Positions 43,313-52,625 are shown, counted from the first letter of the stretch. The stretch: DNA of 64,000 nt from Pseudomonadota bacterium (GCA_018242005.1 JAFECU010000291.1:1-64000), one strand, 5' to 3'. Notes: generated by a model not told the origin, from the letters alone. Made by a program: numbers and translations.

Positions 43313-43375
43313 CATCCAAAGAATCATTTGAAGTGAACATTTATATGCCGTCGCCACAAGGGTGAGGCATATGCA

Positions 43376-43762
43376 ATGAACACCAGAACCCGTACTGCCT
43401 TCATGGACAGCCTGCGATCCCCGGATCGCCTGCGCTGGTGGATCGTGGCGTGGTTCGTCTTCAGCCTGGGTGCCACGCTGGCCGCCCCCGTGGTGCAGCC
43501 GCACGGCTTGGAAGTAGTGTGCTCGGCGGGCCATGGCACCACCCTGGTGGTGCATGGCAGCAGCGGCAACGCCGTACTCGACACCCTGGGCATGGACTGC
43601 CCGCTGTGCCTGCTGGGCAGCGCACCGCCCCAGCCCTCCACCACAACCGAATCGACCCTGCCGCTCGTTCACGCGGCACCTGCTGCGCCGCCGCAGGTGT
43701 TTGCCATGGTTCCCATGGCCACGCCACCGCCGGCGCGCGGCCCACCATCGTTTTCCGTTTAA
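43376..43762 (+). CDS. DUF2946 family protein ahead of nosZ
   Basis: A 128-residue protein with an N-terminal membrane segment (about 21-40), and the DUF2946 pattern of a His/Cys patch (HGLEVVCSAGH) followed by MDCPLCLLG (CPLC at 75-78), then a Pro/Ala-rich end. Family members are often encoded with copper proteins. It is the first gene after the FNR box and 20 bases before nosZ, so a role in copper handling for NosZ is plausible but not shown. Confidence 0.8.
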   Translation: MNTRTRTAFMDSLRSPDRLRWWIVAWFVFSLGATLAAPVVQPHGLEVVCSAGHGTTLVVHGSSGNAVLDTLGMDCPLCLLGSAPPQPSTTTESTLPLVHAAPAAPPQVFAMVPMATPPPARGPPSFSV

Positions 43763-43782
43763 CACACCTGAAAGAGGACCTC

Positions 43783-45720
43783 ATGAGCAAGAAACCAGAC
43801 CTGGGCAGCGAAACCGTCGGCATGGGCCGGCGCCGCTTCATCAACACCGCCGCGCTGGCGGGCCTGACGGTGGGCGTTGCCGCGTGCAACGACAAGCCCG
43901 CCGCCGCCCCTGCGGCATCGAACACCCCGGCCGCCGCGCCGGCCCCCGCAGCAGCAGCCGCCACCGGCAGCATCAACGTACACCTCAAGCCCGGCGAGCT
44001 CGACACCTACTACGGCCTGTGGAGCGGCGGCCACAACGGCGACGTGCGCGTGCTGGGCCTGCCCTCGGGCCGTGAGATCCACCGCGTTCCCTGCTTCGTG
44101 CCCGACGCGCTCGTAGGCTGGGGCATCACCAACGAATCCAAGGCCGTCATGGGCACCAGGCCCGACGGCCACCTGCGTTACAACGTGGCCGACACGCACC
44201 ACCTGCACGCCTCGTACAAGGATGGCAACTACGACGGCCGCTACGCCTGGGTGAACGACAAGATCAACGCCCGCATCGCTCGCATCCGGCTCGACTACTT
44301 CGTCTGCGACAAGATCACCGACCTGCCCAACGTGCAGGGCTTCCACGGCATCTTCCCCGACAAGGCCGACCCCGTGGACCCGGCGATCAACTACACCACG
44401 CGAGTGTTCTGCGGCGGCGAGTTCGGCATTCCCCTGCCCAACGAGGGCAAGGACGTCAACAATCCCGAGAAGTACCGCTCGCTGTTCACCTGCGTGGACG
44501 CCGAGACCATGGACGTGCGCTGGCAGGTGCTGATCGACGGCAATTGCGACCTGGTGGCCACCTCCTACGACGGCAAGCTCGCCGCCACCAACCAATACAA
44601 CACCGAAAACGGCGTGCACTACGAGGACATGATGTCTGCCGAGCGCGACGCCTGCCTGTTCTTCAACGTGGCGCGCATTGAAGAGGCCGTGAAGGCCGGC
44701 AAGTTCAAGACCTACGGCAACAAGGTGCCCGTGGTGGACGGCACGCGCGACGCCAACAAGGACGCCAAGACCGCCCTGGTGGCCTATGTGTCGGTGCCCA
44801 AGAACCCGCACGGCGTGAACGCCTCGCCCGATGGCAAGTACTTCATATGCGCTGGCAAGCTCTCGCCCACCACCACCACCATTGAACTGACCAAGGTGCT
44901 CGACTGGTTCGATGGCAAGATGGAGAAGCTCGACGACGCCATCGTCGCCGAGGTCGAGGTCGGCCTGGGCCCCTTGCACACGGCGTTTGACGGCCGCGGC
45001 AACGCCTACACCACGCTGTTCCTGGACAGCCAGATCGTCAAGTGGAACGTGGACAAGGCCATTGCCTTCCACAAGGGCGACAAGAACGCCAAGTACGTGG
45101 TGGACCGCATCGACGTGCATTACCAGCCCGGCCACATCAACGCCTCGCAATCCGAGACCAAGGCTGCCGACGGCAAGATCCTGGCCGTGGGCTGCAAGTC
45201 CTCCAAGGACCGCTTCCTGCCCGTGGGCCCGCTGCACCCCGAGAACGAACAGCTCATCGACATCTCGGGCGAGAAGATGGTGCTGCTGGCCGACCACCCG
45301 GTGCGCGGCGAACCGCATGACTTCATCATCTTCAAGCGCGACATCATCAAGCCCAAGCAGGTCTATGACCTGGACGAGTTCCCGCTGGCGGTCAAGGACG
45401 CCAAGGACTCCGGCGTGTTCCGCAATGGCAAGAAGGTCACCGTCAAGCTCACCTCGCAGGCGCCGGCCTTCAGCCTGCGCGAGTTCACGGTGAAGAAGGG
45501 TGACGAGGTCACGCTGATCCTGACCAACCTGGACAAGATCGAAGACCTGACGCACGGCTTCGCGCTGCCCAAGTACAACATCCAGTTTGTCATCAACCCG
45601 CTGGAGACCAAGTCGGTGACCTTCATCGCCGACAAGCCGGGCGTGTTCTGGGCCTATTGCTCCACGTTCTGCCATGCGCTGCACCTTGAGATGCGTACGC
45701 GCATGATCGTCGAGGCCTGA
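43783..45720 (+). CDS. nosZ: Nitrous-oxide reductase NosZ (clade I)
   Basis: NosZ reduces N2O to N2 in the periplasm. From the ATG at 43783 (AGAGGA upstream) it has 645 residues: Tat motif GRRRFIN (15-21), seven-bladed propeller with CuZ ligands including DTHHLH (137-142) and GEPHD, and a C-terminal cupredoxin with the CuA set C626, C630, H634, M637 (CSTFCHALHLEM). Unusually the leader ends in VAAC (C35), a possible lipobox, followed by an Ala/Pro linker. The RR signal places it in the Tat-dependent clade I. Confidence 0.98.
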   Translation: MSKKPDLGSETVGMGRRRFINTAALAGLTVGVAACNDKPAAAPAASNTPAAAPAPAAAAATGSINVHLKPGELDTYYGLWSGGHNGDVRVLGLPSGREIHRVPCFVPDALVGWGITNESKAVMGTRPDGHLRYNVADTHHLHASYKDGNYDGRYAWVNDKINARIARIRLDYFVCDKITDLPNVQGFHGIFPDKADPVDPAINYTTRVFCGGEFGIPLPNEGKDVNNPEKYRSLFTCVDAETMDVRWQVLIDGNCDLVATSYDGKLAATNQYNTENGVHYEDMMSAERDACLFFNVARIEEAVKAGKFKTYGNKVPVVDGTRDANKDAKTALVAYVSVPKNPHGVNASPDGKYFICAGKLSPTTTTIELTKVLDWFDGKMEKLDDAIVAEVEVGLGPLHTAFDGRGNAYTTLFLDSQIVKWNVDKAIAFHKGDKNAKYVVDRIDVHYQPGHINASQSETKAADGKILAVGCKSSKDRFLPVGPLHPENEQLIDISGEKMVLLADHPVRGEPHDFIIFKRDIIKPKQVYDLDEFPLAVKDAKDSGVFRNGKKVTVKLTSQAPAFSLREFTVKKGDEVTLILTNLDKIEDLTHGFALPKYNIQFVINPLETKSVTFIADKPGVFWAYCSTFCHALHLEMRTRMIVEA

Positions 45721-45730
45721 CGGCCCCTGC

Positions 45731-45762
45731 AGCAGGCGCTGCGCCCGCGCGCGGCGCCTGCT
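45731..45762 (+). promoter_or_regulatory. Strong hairpin between nosZ and nosR
   Basis: A 9-base-pair perfect stem (AGCAGGCGC / GCGCCTGCT) with a GC-rich 14-base loop lies 10 bases past the nosZ stop. There is no T-run, so it is more likely an mRNA-stability or partial-attenuation element that lets nosZ outnumber nosR. Confidence 0.5.
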
Positions 45763-45779
45763 ATTGATTGGATAGTGTG

Positions 45780-48404
45780 ATGATTCCCCTGGGTCAACGG
45801 CTTCTCGCCTTTCTTTCCGTCCTGTTCATGGCGCTGGCACTGCTGGCGCCGCCCGCGGCCCACGCCGGCGCCTATGAGGCGGAACTGCCGGCCAATCTGG
45901 CAAGCACGCCCGACATGTGCTCGCTGCTGCCTTGCACCGAGGTGTTTCCGGGTGCCAAGCATTTCTCGGTGCGCAAGGGCCAACCGCCCTATGTCGAGGC
46001 CTATGACAACGACTCGGCGCAGAAGAAGCTGCTGGGCTACGTCATGCTGTCCACCGACATCACCGACACGCCCGCCTACTCCGGCAAGCCGGTGGTCACG
46101 CTCATCGGCATGGACAAGGAGGGGCATTTCGTGGGCCTCAAGGTGCTCAAGCATTCCGAGCCCATCCTGCTCCTGGGAATTCCCGAATCGGCCCTGATCA
46201 ACTTCAACAACCAGTACATCGGCAAGTCGGTGACCGACACCATCGAGGTCGGTCCCTCGCGCCCCGACGAGAACATCACCGGCGTCGATGCCATCTCCGG
46301 CGCCACCGTCACCGTCGTCGCGCAGAACCAGGTGGTCATGACCTCGGGCGCGGCCGTGGCGCGCCAGACCGGCATCATCGCGCCCACGGTGCGCGAGCCG
46401 GCCAAGTTCGTCAGCACGGGCCAGAAGTACGACTGGGCCCAGCTCGTGAAGATGGGCGCGGTGCAGCAGCTGCTCGTCAAACCCGAGCAGGTCGGCCTGC
46501 CGCGCGGCCCCGAGCCCTTCATCGACCTGTGGTTTGGCGACCTGAACCAGCCCGACGTGGGTCGCAGCCTGCTGGGCAACAATGCCTTCGACAGCCTGCG
46601 CGCGCGCCTGAAGGACGGAGAGAACGCGTTGTTCGTCATCAAGACCGCGGGCCAGGAATCGTTCAAGGGCTCGGGCTTCGTGCGCGGCGGCATTTTCGAC
46701 CGCGTGCAGGTCAAGCAGGGCGCGGATTCCTTCACCTTCCGTGACCTCGATTCGATGAACCTCTATGGCCTGGAGGCGGCCGGCGCGCCGAGCTACACCG
46801 AGTCGGCAATCTTCATCATCCGCTCGCCTTCGTTCTCGGCCGCCTACCCCTGGAAGCTGGCTTTCCTGGGCAACCGCGTGGACCGTGCCACGGGCCACCG
46901 CAGCTTCGCGGTGTTCGAATCCAAATACTGGCTGCCCGCCAGCACCCTGGAAGGCGGTCGCCCCCATGTCGAGGAGCCCGCTGCCCCCTGGGTGCGCATC
47001 TGGAAGACGCAGGCCCTTCCCATTGGCCTGTTCGGCCTGCTGTTGACGGCGGTGGCCGTGGTCTATGCGTTCCGCGAGAAGCTCACGCGCCTGTCCACGC
47101 ACAAGAACAAATGGCCGGTCAACGGCTTCAAGTACACGTTCTGGGCCATCAGCATCTTCTGGGTGGGGTTTGGCTACATGGCCCAGCCCTCCATCACTCA
47201 GGTGCTGACCTGGTTCCACTCGCTGCTGTTCCAGTGGACCTGGTCGCTGTTCCTGTCCGATCCGTTCATCTTCCTGTTCTGGATCTTCATCATCATCACC
47301 GTGTTCGTATTCGGGCGCGGGCTGTTCTGCGGCTGGATGTGCCCGTTTGGATCGCTGCAGGAAGGCATCTTCAAGATTGCCGAGGCGATTGGCCTCAAGC
47401 GCTTCCAGACCGCGCTGCCGCAGAAATGGCATGACCGCCTGAAGTGGGTCAAGTACGCGGTGTTCTTCTTCCTGCTCACCGTGTCCATGTTCTCCATGGG
47501 CCTGGCGGAAAAGCTGGCCGAGGTCGAGCCCTTCAAGACCACCTTCCTGGTCGGCGTGATGAACCGTGCCTGGCCCTACGGCCTGTTCGTGGCCGCCATC
47601 CTGGGCGTGTCGATCTTCATCGAGCGGCCCTACTGCAAGTACATCTGCCCGCTGGGTGCGTCGCTCGCCATGCCCAGCACCTTCCGCTGGTTTGGCCTGA
47701 AGCGCAAGCAGGATTGCAACAGTTGCAAGGCCTGCGCCGTGGGCTGCGGCTCGCAGGCGATTGACGCCGACGGCCGCATCGACCACCGCGAATGCCTGCA
47801 CTGCCTCGATTGCATGATTCTCTACACCGACACCAAGGGCTGCCCGCCCCTGGCCAAGGAGCGCAAGCGCCGCGAGAAGGACGGCCTGGAGATCACGCCC
47901 ATAGGCAAGAACGGCTACTTCATCCCCATCCACCCGGCCAAGGTCGAGGACCAGATCAGCCCCAAGGCCAAGGACGGCGTGGATCCGCGCATGCCCACGG
48001 ACCGCACCCTGCCCGCGCACAAGGAGGACGTGGGCCTGCTCGAATGGCTGTGGCTGGAGCTGCGCGACCACCTCTGGCCCTGGAGCCGCGAGGGCTGGCG
48101 CAGCCAGAAGGCGCTGCAGATCGCCGGACTGGCGCTGGCCGTGGCCGCCACCATCGCCTGGGTGCAGACGGCCATGGGCCACCTGTCCTCGGGCGCTATC
48201 ATCGGCTGGTGGTTTGGCTGGAGCGTCTACGAGGTGTTGATCCGCCTGTCCGGTCGGCGTTATGTGAAGGATGGCCCTTGGTGGCGCGACCAGTATCGCG
48301 TCGCCGGCGTGATGGACATGATGAGTTACGTGGGATTCAAGAACCTGATGATTGGGGCCGCGCTGTTCCTGGTGCTCAAGACCCTGGGTTGGCTGATCGC
48401 ATGA
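45780..48404 (+). CDS. nosR: NosR, flavin/iron-sulfur regulator and electron donor of N2O reductase
   Basis: NosR is a membrane protein that supplies electrons to NosZ and is needed for nos expression. About 874 residues: signal peptide (to about AHAG), a periplasmic FMN-binding domain with DAISGATVT, whose Thr (about 176) is the expected ApbE flavinylation site, several membrane helices, CX3CP motifs at about 517 (CGWMCP) and 619 (CKYICP), and two 4Fe-4S clusters from CNSCKACAVGC (646 on) and CLHCLDC. The start is ATG 45780; GTG 45777 and TTG 45768 are alternatives. It follows nosZ rather than preceding it. Confidence 0.97.
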   Translation: MIPLGQRLLAFLSVLFMALALLAPPAAHAGAYEAELPANLASTPDMCSLLPCTEVFPGAKHFSVRKGQPPYVEAYDNDSAQKKLLGYVMLSTDITDTPAYSGKPVVTLIGMDKEGHFVGLKVLKHSEPILLLGIPESALINFNNQYIGKSVTDTIEVGPSRPDENITGVDAISGATVTVVAQNQVVMTSGAAVARQTGIIAPTVREPAKFVSTGQKYDWAQLVKMGAVQQLLVKPEQVGLPRGPEPFIDLWFGDLNQPDVGRSLLGNNAFDSLRARLKDGENALFVIKTAGQESFKGSGFVRGGIFDRVQVKQGADSFTFRDLDSMNLYGLEAAGAPSYTESAIFIIRSPSFSAAYPWKLAFLGNRVDRATGHRSFAVFESKYWLPASTLEGGRPHVEEPAAPWVRIWKTQALPIGLFGLLLTAVAVVYAFREKLTRLSTHKNKWPVNGFKYTFWAISIFWVGFGYMAQPSITQVLTWFHSLLFQWTWSLFLSDPFIFLFWIFIIITVFVFGRGLFCGWMCPFGSLQEGIFKIAEAIGLKRFQTALPQKWHDRLKWVKYAVFFFLLTVSMFSMGLAEKLAEVEPFKTTFLVGVMNRAWPYGLFVAAILGVSIFIERPYCKYICPLGASLAMPSTFRWFGLKRKQDCNSCKACAVGCGSQAIDADGRIDHRECLHCLDCMILYTDTKGCPPLAKERKRREKDGLEITPIGKNGYFIPIHPAKVEDQISPKAKDGVDPRMPTDRTLPAHKEDVGLLEWLWLELRDHLWPWSREGWRSQKALQIAGLALAVAATIAWVQTAMGHLSSGAIIGWWFGWSVYEVLIRLSGRRYVKDGPWWRDQYRVAGVMDMMSYVGFKNLMIGAALFLVLKTLGWLIA

Positions 48405-49669
48405 CCTCTCTGCCCCACTTGGGTGTGGCCCTGGCGCTCTTCGTCGCCGGGGCCTGCCAGGCAGCCACGCTCAGCGTGCACCCCGGCGACGATCTGGCCG
48501 CCGCCGTGTCCAAGGCCCGGGCGGGCGACGTGATCGAGGTGGCGCGCGGCCATTACCGCGCCAACCTGCTGATCGACAAGCCCCTGACCCTGCGCGGCCT
48601 GGACCGTCCCACAGTGAGCGGCGGCAACCACGGCGACACGATCCGCGTGACCGCCCCCGACGTGGTCATAGACGGCCTGATCGTCAGCGACTCCGGCGAC
48701 GACCTCAAGGACCAGAACGCCGGCATCTATCTCTACCCCGGTGCGCACCGAGCCATCGTGCGCCGCTGCGACCTGAGCTACAACCTGTTCGGCCTGTGGA
48801 TAGAAAAGGCCAACGACGTGCTCATCGAGCACAACACCATCACCGGCAAGCGCGACTACGCATCGTCCCAGCGTGGCAACGGGGTTCAGCTGTACAACAC
48901 CAAAGGCGCGAAGATCCTCAACAACAACATCAGCTTCGTGCGCGATGCGTTGTACGTGGACGTCTCGCACCACGCCGTTTTCAAGGGCAACAAGCTGCAC
49001 CACAGCCGCTACGGCACGCATTACATGAACTCCTACTACAACCTGTGGGAGGACAACGACACCTTCTACAACCGTGGTGGCCTGGCGCTGATGGAGGTGC
49101 GCAACCAGGAGGTTCGCAACAACCGCGCCTGGGGCAATTCCGACCACGGCATCATGCTGCGCACGCTGCAGGACTCGGTGATCGAGGGCAACGTGGTCGC
49201 CGGCAACAACCGCGGCTTCTTCATCTACGACGTGGAGTACATCAAGCTGAACGACAACCTGGTGGTGGACAACACCGTGGGTGTGCACCTGTCGGCCGGC
49301 TCCACGCGCAACGAGGTCGAGGGCAACGACTTCATCGGCAACCGCGAGCAGGTACGCTACGTGGGCGCGCGCGACGAGGTCTGGGGCCAGAAACGCGGCA
49401 ACTACTGGAGCAACTACCTGGGCTGGGACCGCAACGGCGACGGCGTAGGCGATGTGCAGTACGAGGCCAACGACATGGTGGACCGCCTGACCTGGCGCCA
49501 CCCGGCCATCAAACTGCTGCTGGCCAGCCCTGCCGTGCAGGCCCTGCGCCTGGTGGGCCAGCAGTTTCCCGTATTGCGCGTGCCCTCGGTGGTCGATCCC
49601 CACCCACGCATGCGCCCCTACCACCAAGACTGGAGTCAATGGCGTGGCAAGCATTTCCCTGGCCAGTGA
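48401..49669 (+). CDS. nosD: NosD, periplasmic copper-site maturation protein
   Basis: NosD is a right-handed beta-helix protein needed to assemble the CuZ centre. The 422-residue product has a signal peptide ending GACQA, then many parallel-beta-helix repeats (Asn/Gly-rich NxxxxNxxxG patterns) and the NosD-typical DYASSQRGNGVQLYN and WGQKRGNYWSNYLGWD segments. The ATG overlaps the nosR stop (ATGA). Confidence 0.97.
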   Translation: MTSLPHLGVALALFVAGACQAATLSVHPGDDLAAAVSKARAGDVIEVARGHYRANLLIDKPLTLRGLDRPTVSGGNHGDTIRVTAPDVVIDGLIVSDSGDDLKDQNAGIYLYPGAHRAIVRRCDLSYNLFGLWIEKANDVLIEHNTITGKRDYASSQRGNGVQLYNTKGAKILNNNISFVRDALYVDVSHHAVFKGNKLHHSRYGTHYMNSYYNLWEDNDTFYNRGGLALMEVRNQEVRNNRAWGNSDHGIMLRTLQDSVIEGNVVAGNNRGFFIYDVEYIKLNDNLVVDNTVGVHLSAGSTRNEVEGNDFIGNREQVRYVGARDEVWGQKRGNYWSNYLGWDRNGDGVGDVQYEANDMVDRLTWRHPAIKLLLASPAVQALRLVGQQFPVLRVPSVVDPHPRMRPYHQDWSQWRGKHFPGQ

Positions 49670-50579
49670 AGAACAACGGGCCATCTCCCTGCGCGGCGTG
49701 CACAAGCACTTCGGCGCGCTGCACGCCGTCGATGGTGTTGACCTGGATATTCCCCCGGGCGAGATTTTTGGTCTGATAGGCCACAACGGCGCGGGCAAGA
49801 GCACGCTGTTCAAGATGATGCTGGGCCTGCTGGCGCCCACTTCCGGCAGCATCCTTGTGGCCGGCACACCCGTGGGCGGGCGGCATTTTCGCGCCGCGCG
49901 CCGCCAGCTCGGCTACCTGCCCGAAAACGTGGTGCTCTACGACAACCTCGACGGCCTGGAGACGCTGCACTTCTTTGCGCGCCTGAAAGGTGCGCCGCTC
50001 GCGGAATGCCCGACCATGCTGGACAAGGTGGGGCTCTCGCACGCCGGCAGGCGCCCGGTGCGCGAATACTCCAAGGGCATGCGCCAACGCCTGGGCTTTG
50101 CGCAGGCGCTGCTGGGCAAGCCGCGCGTGCTGTTCCTCGACGAGCCCACCAACGGCCTGGACCCCCAGGCGATACGCGACTTCTACGCGACGCTGCGCGG
50201 CCTGCAGGACCAGGGCGTGACCATCATCATCACCTCGCATATCCTGGCCGAGTTGCAGGAGCGCGTCGATCGCCTGGCGATTCTGGCCTCGGGCCAGGTG
50301 CAGGCCGTGGGCAGCGTGCAGGAACTGCGCGAGCGCACCGGCCTGCCGCTCGTCGTTGAGGTGGACATGGCCCCCGCAGACTGCCACGACGCACTGCATG
50401 CGCTTCACATGGCCATCGGCGTCAAACCCTCCCAGACCCCCAGCGGCCTGCACCTGCAATGCCCGCGCGAGCAAAAGATGGCCGTGCTCGCCGCGCTGGC
50501 CCCGCTGGGCGCGCGCGTGCGCGACCTGCGCCTGCACGAGCCCTCGCTCGAAGACATGTTCTTCGGCCTTTCTGCATAG
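49644..50579 (+). CDS. nosF: NosF, ABC-type ATPase for N2O reductase assembly
   Basis: NosF is the cytoplasmic ATPase that with NosY powers NosD-dependent sulfur/copper loading. The 311-residue product has Walker A GHNGAGKST (46-54), the signature YSKGMRQRLGFAQ, Walker B LFLDEPTNGLDP and the H-loop TSHIL. The start is GTG with GGAG eight bases before it and overlaps nosD by 26 bases. Confidence 0.96.
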   Translation: MASISLASEEQRAISLRGVHKHFGALHAVDGVDLDIPPGEIFGLIGHNGAGKSTLFKMMLGLLAPTSGSILVAGTPVGGRHFRAARRQLGYLPENVVLYDNLDGLETLHFFARLKGAPLAECPTMLDKVGLSHAGRRPVREYSKGMRQRLGFAQALLGKPRVLFLDEPTNGLDPQAIRDFYATLRGLQDQGVTIIITSHILAELQERVDRLAILASGQVQAVGSVQELRERTGLPLVVEVDMAPADCHDALHALHMAIGVKPSQTPSGLHLQCPREQKMAVLAALAPLGARVRDLRLHEPSLEDMFFGLSA

Positions 50580-50587
50580 AGCACGTT

Positions 50588-51403
50588 ATGGAACTGACCC
50601 CCATCCTCACCGTCGCCGCCAAGGAATTCCGCGACCGCATGCGCAACCGCTGGGTGCTGGCCGTGGCGCTGGTGTTCACCATCTTCTCCCTCGTCATCGC
50701 CTACTTCGGCGGCGCACAGCAGGGCCAGGTGGGCTTTCGCTCCATCGAGTTCACGATTGCCAGCCTGGTCAGCCTGGTCATCTACCTGATACCGCTGATC
50801 GCGCTGCTGCTGGGCTTTGACGCCATCGTCGGCGAACGCGAGCGCGGCTCACTCGACCTGCTGCTGGCACTGCCGATCACGCGCCTCGAACTGCTCCTGG
50901 GCAAGTACCTGGGCCTGGCGCTGGCGCTCACGCTCTCCACCGTGGCCGGCTTCGGCCTGGTGGCCGTGCTGCTGTGGCGCCACATGAGCGCCAACGCGCT
51001 GTTCCACTACGGCGGCTTCATGCTCAGCTCGGTGCTGCTGGGCCTGGCCTTTCTGAGCCTGGCGGTGCTGATCTCGGTGCTGGCGCGCGAGCGCACGCGC
51101 GCCTCTGGCCTGGCCATTGCCGCCTGGTTCTTCTTCGTGCTGGTGTTCGACCTGCTGCTGCTGGGCCTCTTGGTGACCACAGGCGGTCAGTTCGCGGGCG
51201 ACTCCTTTGCCTGGCTGCTGCTGTTCAACCCGGCGGACGTGTTCCGCATCCTCAACGTGTTCTCGCTCGACGACGTGCGCACGCTCTACGGCCTGGCCAG
51301 CGTCGTTCCTGCGTCGCTTGGCAACCCCACGACCATGGGCGGCGTGATGGCCGCCTGGATCGTGCTGCCGCTCGCTCTTGCCAACTGGAGATTCAAGCCA
51401 TGA
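50588..51403 (+). CDS. nosY: NosY, ABC-type permease for N2O reductase assembly
   Basis: A 271-residue membrane protein with six helices, beginning MELTPILTVAAKEFRDRMRNRW, the amphipathic N-terminal helix typical of NosY. The FDAIVGERERGSLDLLLALPITR segment is the conserved coupling region. The start is 8 bases beyond nosF. The longer open frame upstream overlaps nosF and is not used. Confidence 0.96.
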   Translation: MELTPILTVAAKEFRDRMRNRWVLAVALVFTIFSLVIAYFGGAQQGQVGFRSIEFTIASLVSLVIYLIPLIALLLGFDAIVGERERGSLDLLLALPITRLELLLGKYLGLALALTLSTVAGFGLVAVLLWRHMSANALFHYGGFMLSSVLLGLAFLSLAVLISVLARERTRASGLAIAAWFFFVLVFDLLLLGLLVTTGGQFAGDSFAWLLLFNPADVFRILNVFSLDDVRTLYGLASVVPASLGNPTTMGGVMAAWIVLPLALANWRFKP

Positions 51404-51948
51404 CCTGTTCCTGCATCACCCGTCGCCGCGCCCTGGGCCTGGCCACCCTCGCGGTGCTTTCCACCGGCGGCCTGCTGGCGGGCTGCGGCGACAAGGCCGC
51501 CGAGAAGCAATCACTCGTCCCCGTGGAGATCGACCGCTCCACCTCCTGCGAGCTCGACGGCATGCTGCTCGCCGACTACCCCGGCCCCAAGGCACAGATC
51601 TTCTACGCCGGCCAGGACAAGCCGGCCTTCTTCTGCGACACGGTGGAGCTGTTCCATACCCTGCTCGCCAGCGAGCAGGTGCGCGCCATCCGCGCCGTCT
51701 ACGTGCAGGACATGGGCCAGGCCAATTGGGACGAACCCAAAGGCCACTGGATTGATGCCAAGACCGCCGTCTACGTCGTCGGCAGCAAGCGCAAGGGCTC
51801 CATGGGCCCGACGATTGCCAGCTTTGCCCAGGAGCAGGACGCCACCAAGTTCACCGGCGAGTACGGCGGCAAGGTGCTGCGCTTTGGCGACATCAAGCCC
51901 GACATGGTGGACCTGAGCGGCGGCGCGCTGCACGACACGCGCATGTAG
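51400..51948 (+). CDS. nosL: NosL copper chaperone lipoprotein
   Basis: NosL is an outer-leaflet copper(I) lipoprotein that hands copper to NosD/NosZ. The 182-residue product has an RR-containing leader ending LLAGC (C29) and the metal site C50-E-L-D-G-M55, followed by the NosL fold (AQIFYAGQDKPAFFCDTVELFH). The ATG overlaps the nosY stop (ATGA). Confidence 0.95.
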   Translation: MTCSCITRRRALGLATLAVLSTGGLLAGCGDKAAEKQSLVPVEIDRSTSCELDGMLLADYPGPKAQIFYAGQDKPAFFCDTVELFHTLLASEQVRAIRAVYVQDMGQANWDEPKGHWIDAKTAVYVVGSKRKGSMGPTIASFAQEQDATKFTGEYGGKVLRFGDIKPDMVDLSGGALHDTRM

Positions 51949-51967
51949 GCCCCGCGCCCGCGCCATC

Positions 51968-52624
51968 ATGCACATGTCCGCCGCTCCCATGCTTGAGCCG
52001 CTGCAGCGCCACAGGCGCCTGCTGGCCCTGTGCGCGCTCGCGGGGATGGGGGCACTCGCGGTCAGCGCGCCCTGGAGCCTGCCGGCCATGCGCAGGGCGC
52101 TGGCGCCCCAGGCCGCGCCGGAACCGGATGTCTGCATCGTGGCGCCACCCACGCGCTACGACCCGGCCTCGGGCCTCGCGCCCACGGCGGCGCGTAACGT
52201 GCCCGCCGACGCGCGCTGCCCCGTCTGCGGCATGTTCCCGGCGCGCGCGCCGCAGTGGGCGGCGCAGGTCATCTTCGACAACGGCGACGCGCAGTTCTTC
52301 GATTCGCCGCTGTCGCTGTTCATGTACCTGCAGGATGTGGCGCGCTACAGTCCCGGCCGCAGTGCGGCACAAATCGTGGCGCACTATGTGACCGATGCGT
52401 CGGATCCTGGCCCGTCGCGCTGGATTGACGCCCTGGGCGCCTACTATGTGCACGGCTCATCGGCCAGGGGCCCCATGCGCGCGGGCAATTTGCCGGCCTT
52501 TGCCGAACGTGCTGCGGCCCAGTCCTTTGCCGCGCAACGCGGCGGCACGGTACTGGCGTTTGGCGCCATCGACGCGGCGCTGATCGCGCAACTGGCCGGC
52601 AGCGCCGGCCATGGCCATCACTGA
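51968..52624 (+). CDS. Second NosL-like protein
   Basis: A 218-residue protein with an N-terminal membrane segment (about 17-36), no lipobox, and the motif ARCPVCGMF (CPVCGM at 84-89), characteristic of NosL-family copper proteins, followed by the VIFDNGDAQFFDSPLSLFMYL region equivalent to the NosL fold. The C-terminus ends GHGHH, a possible metal-binding tail. It lies 19 bases past nosL and so belongs to the nos operon. Either an additional copper chaperone or a copper sensor at the membrane surface; the role is inferred. Confidence 0.82.
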   Translation: MHMSAAPMLEPLQRHRRLLALCALAGMGALAVSAPWSLPAMRRALAPQAAPEPDVCIVAPPTRYDPASGLAPTAARNVPADARCPVCGMFPARAPQWAAQVIFDNGDAQFFDSPLSLFMYLQDVARYSPGRSAAQIVAHYVTDASDPGPSRWIDALGAYYVHGSSARGPMRAGNLPAFAERAAAQSFAAQRGGTVLAFGAIDAALIAQLAGSAGHGHH

Positions 52625-52625
52625 G

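Noticed and set aside
43759-45684. 641-residue open frame antisense to nosZ
   Set aside because: Mirror of nosZ codons; Val/His-rich low-information product.
45654-48182. 842-residue open frame antisense to nosR
   Set aside because: The opposite strand encodes an unmistakable NosR; the antisense product has no recognisable motif.
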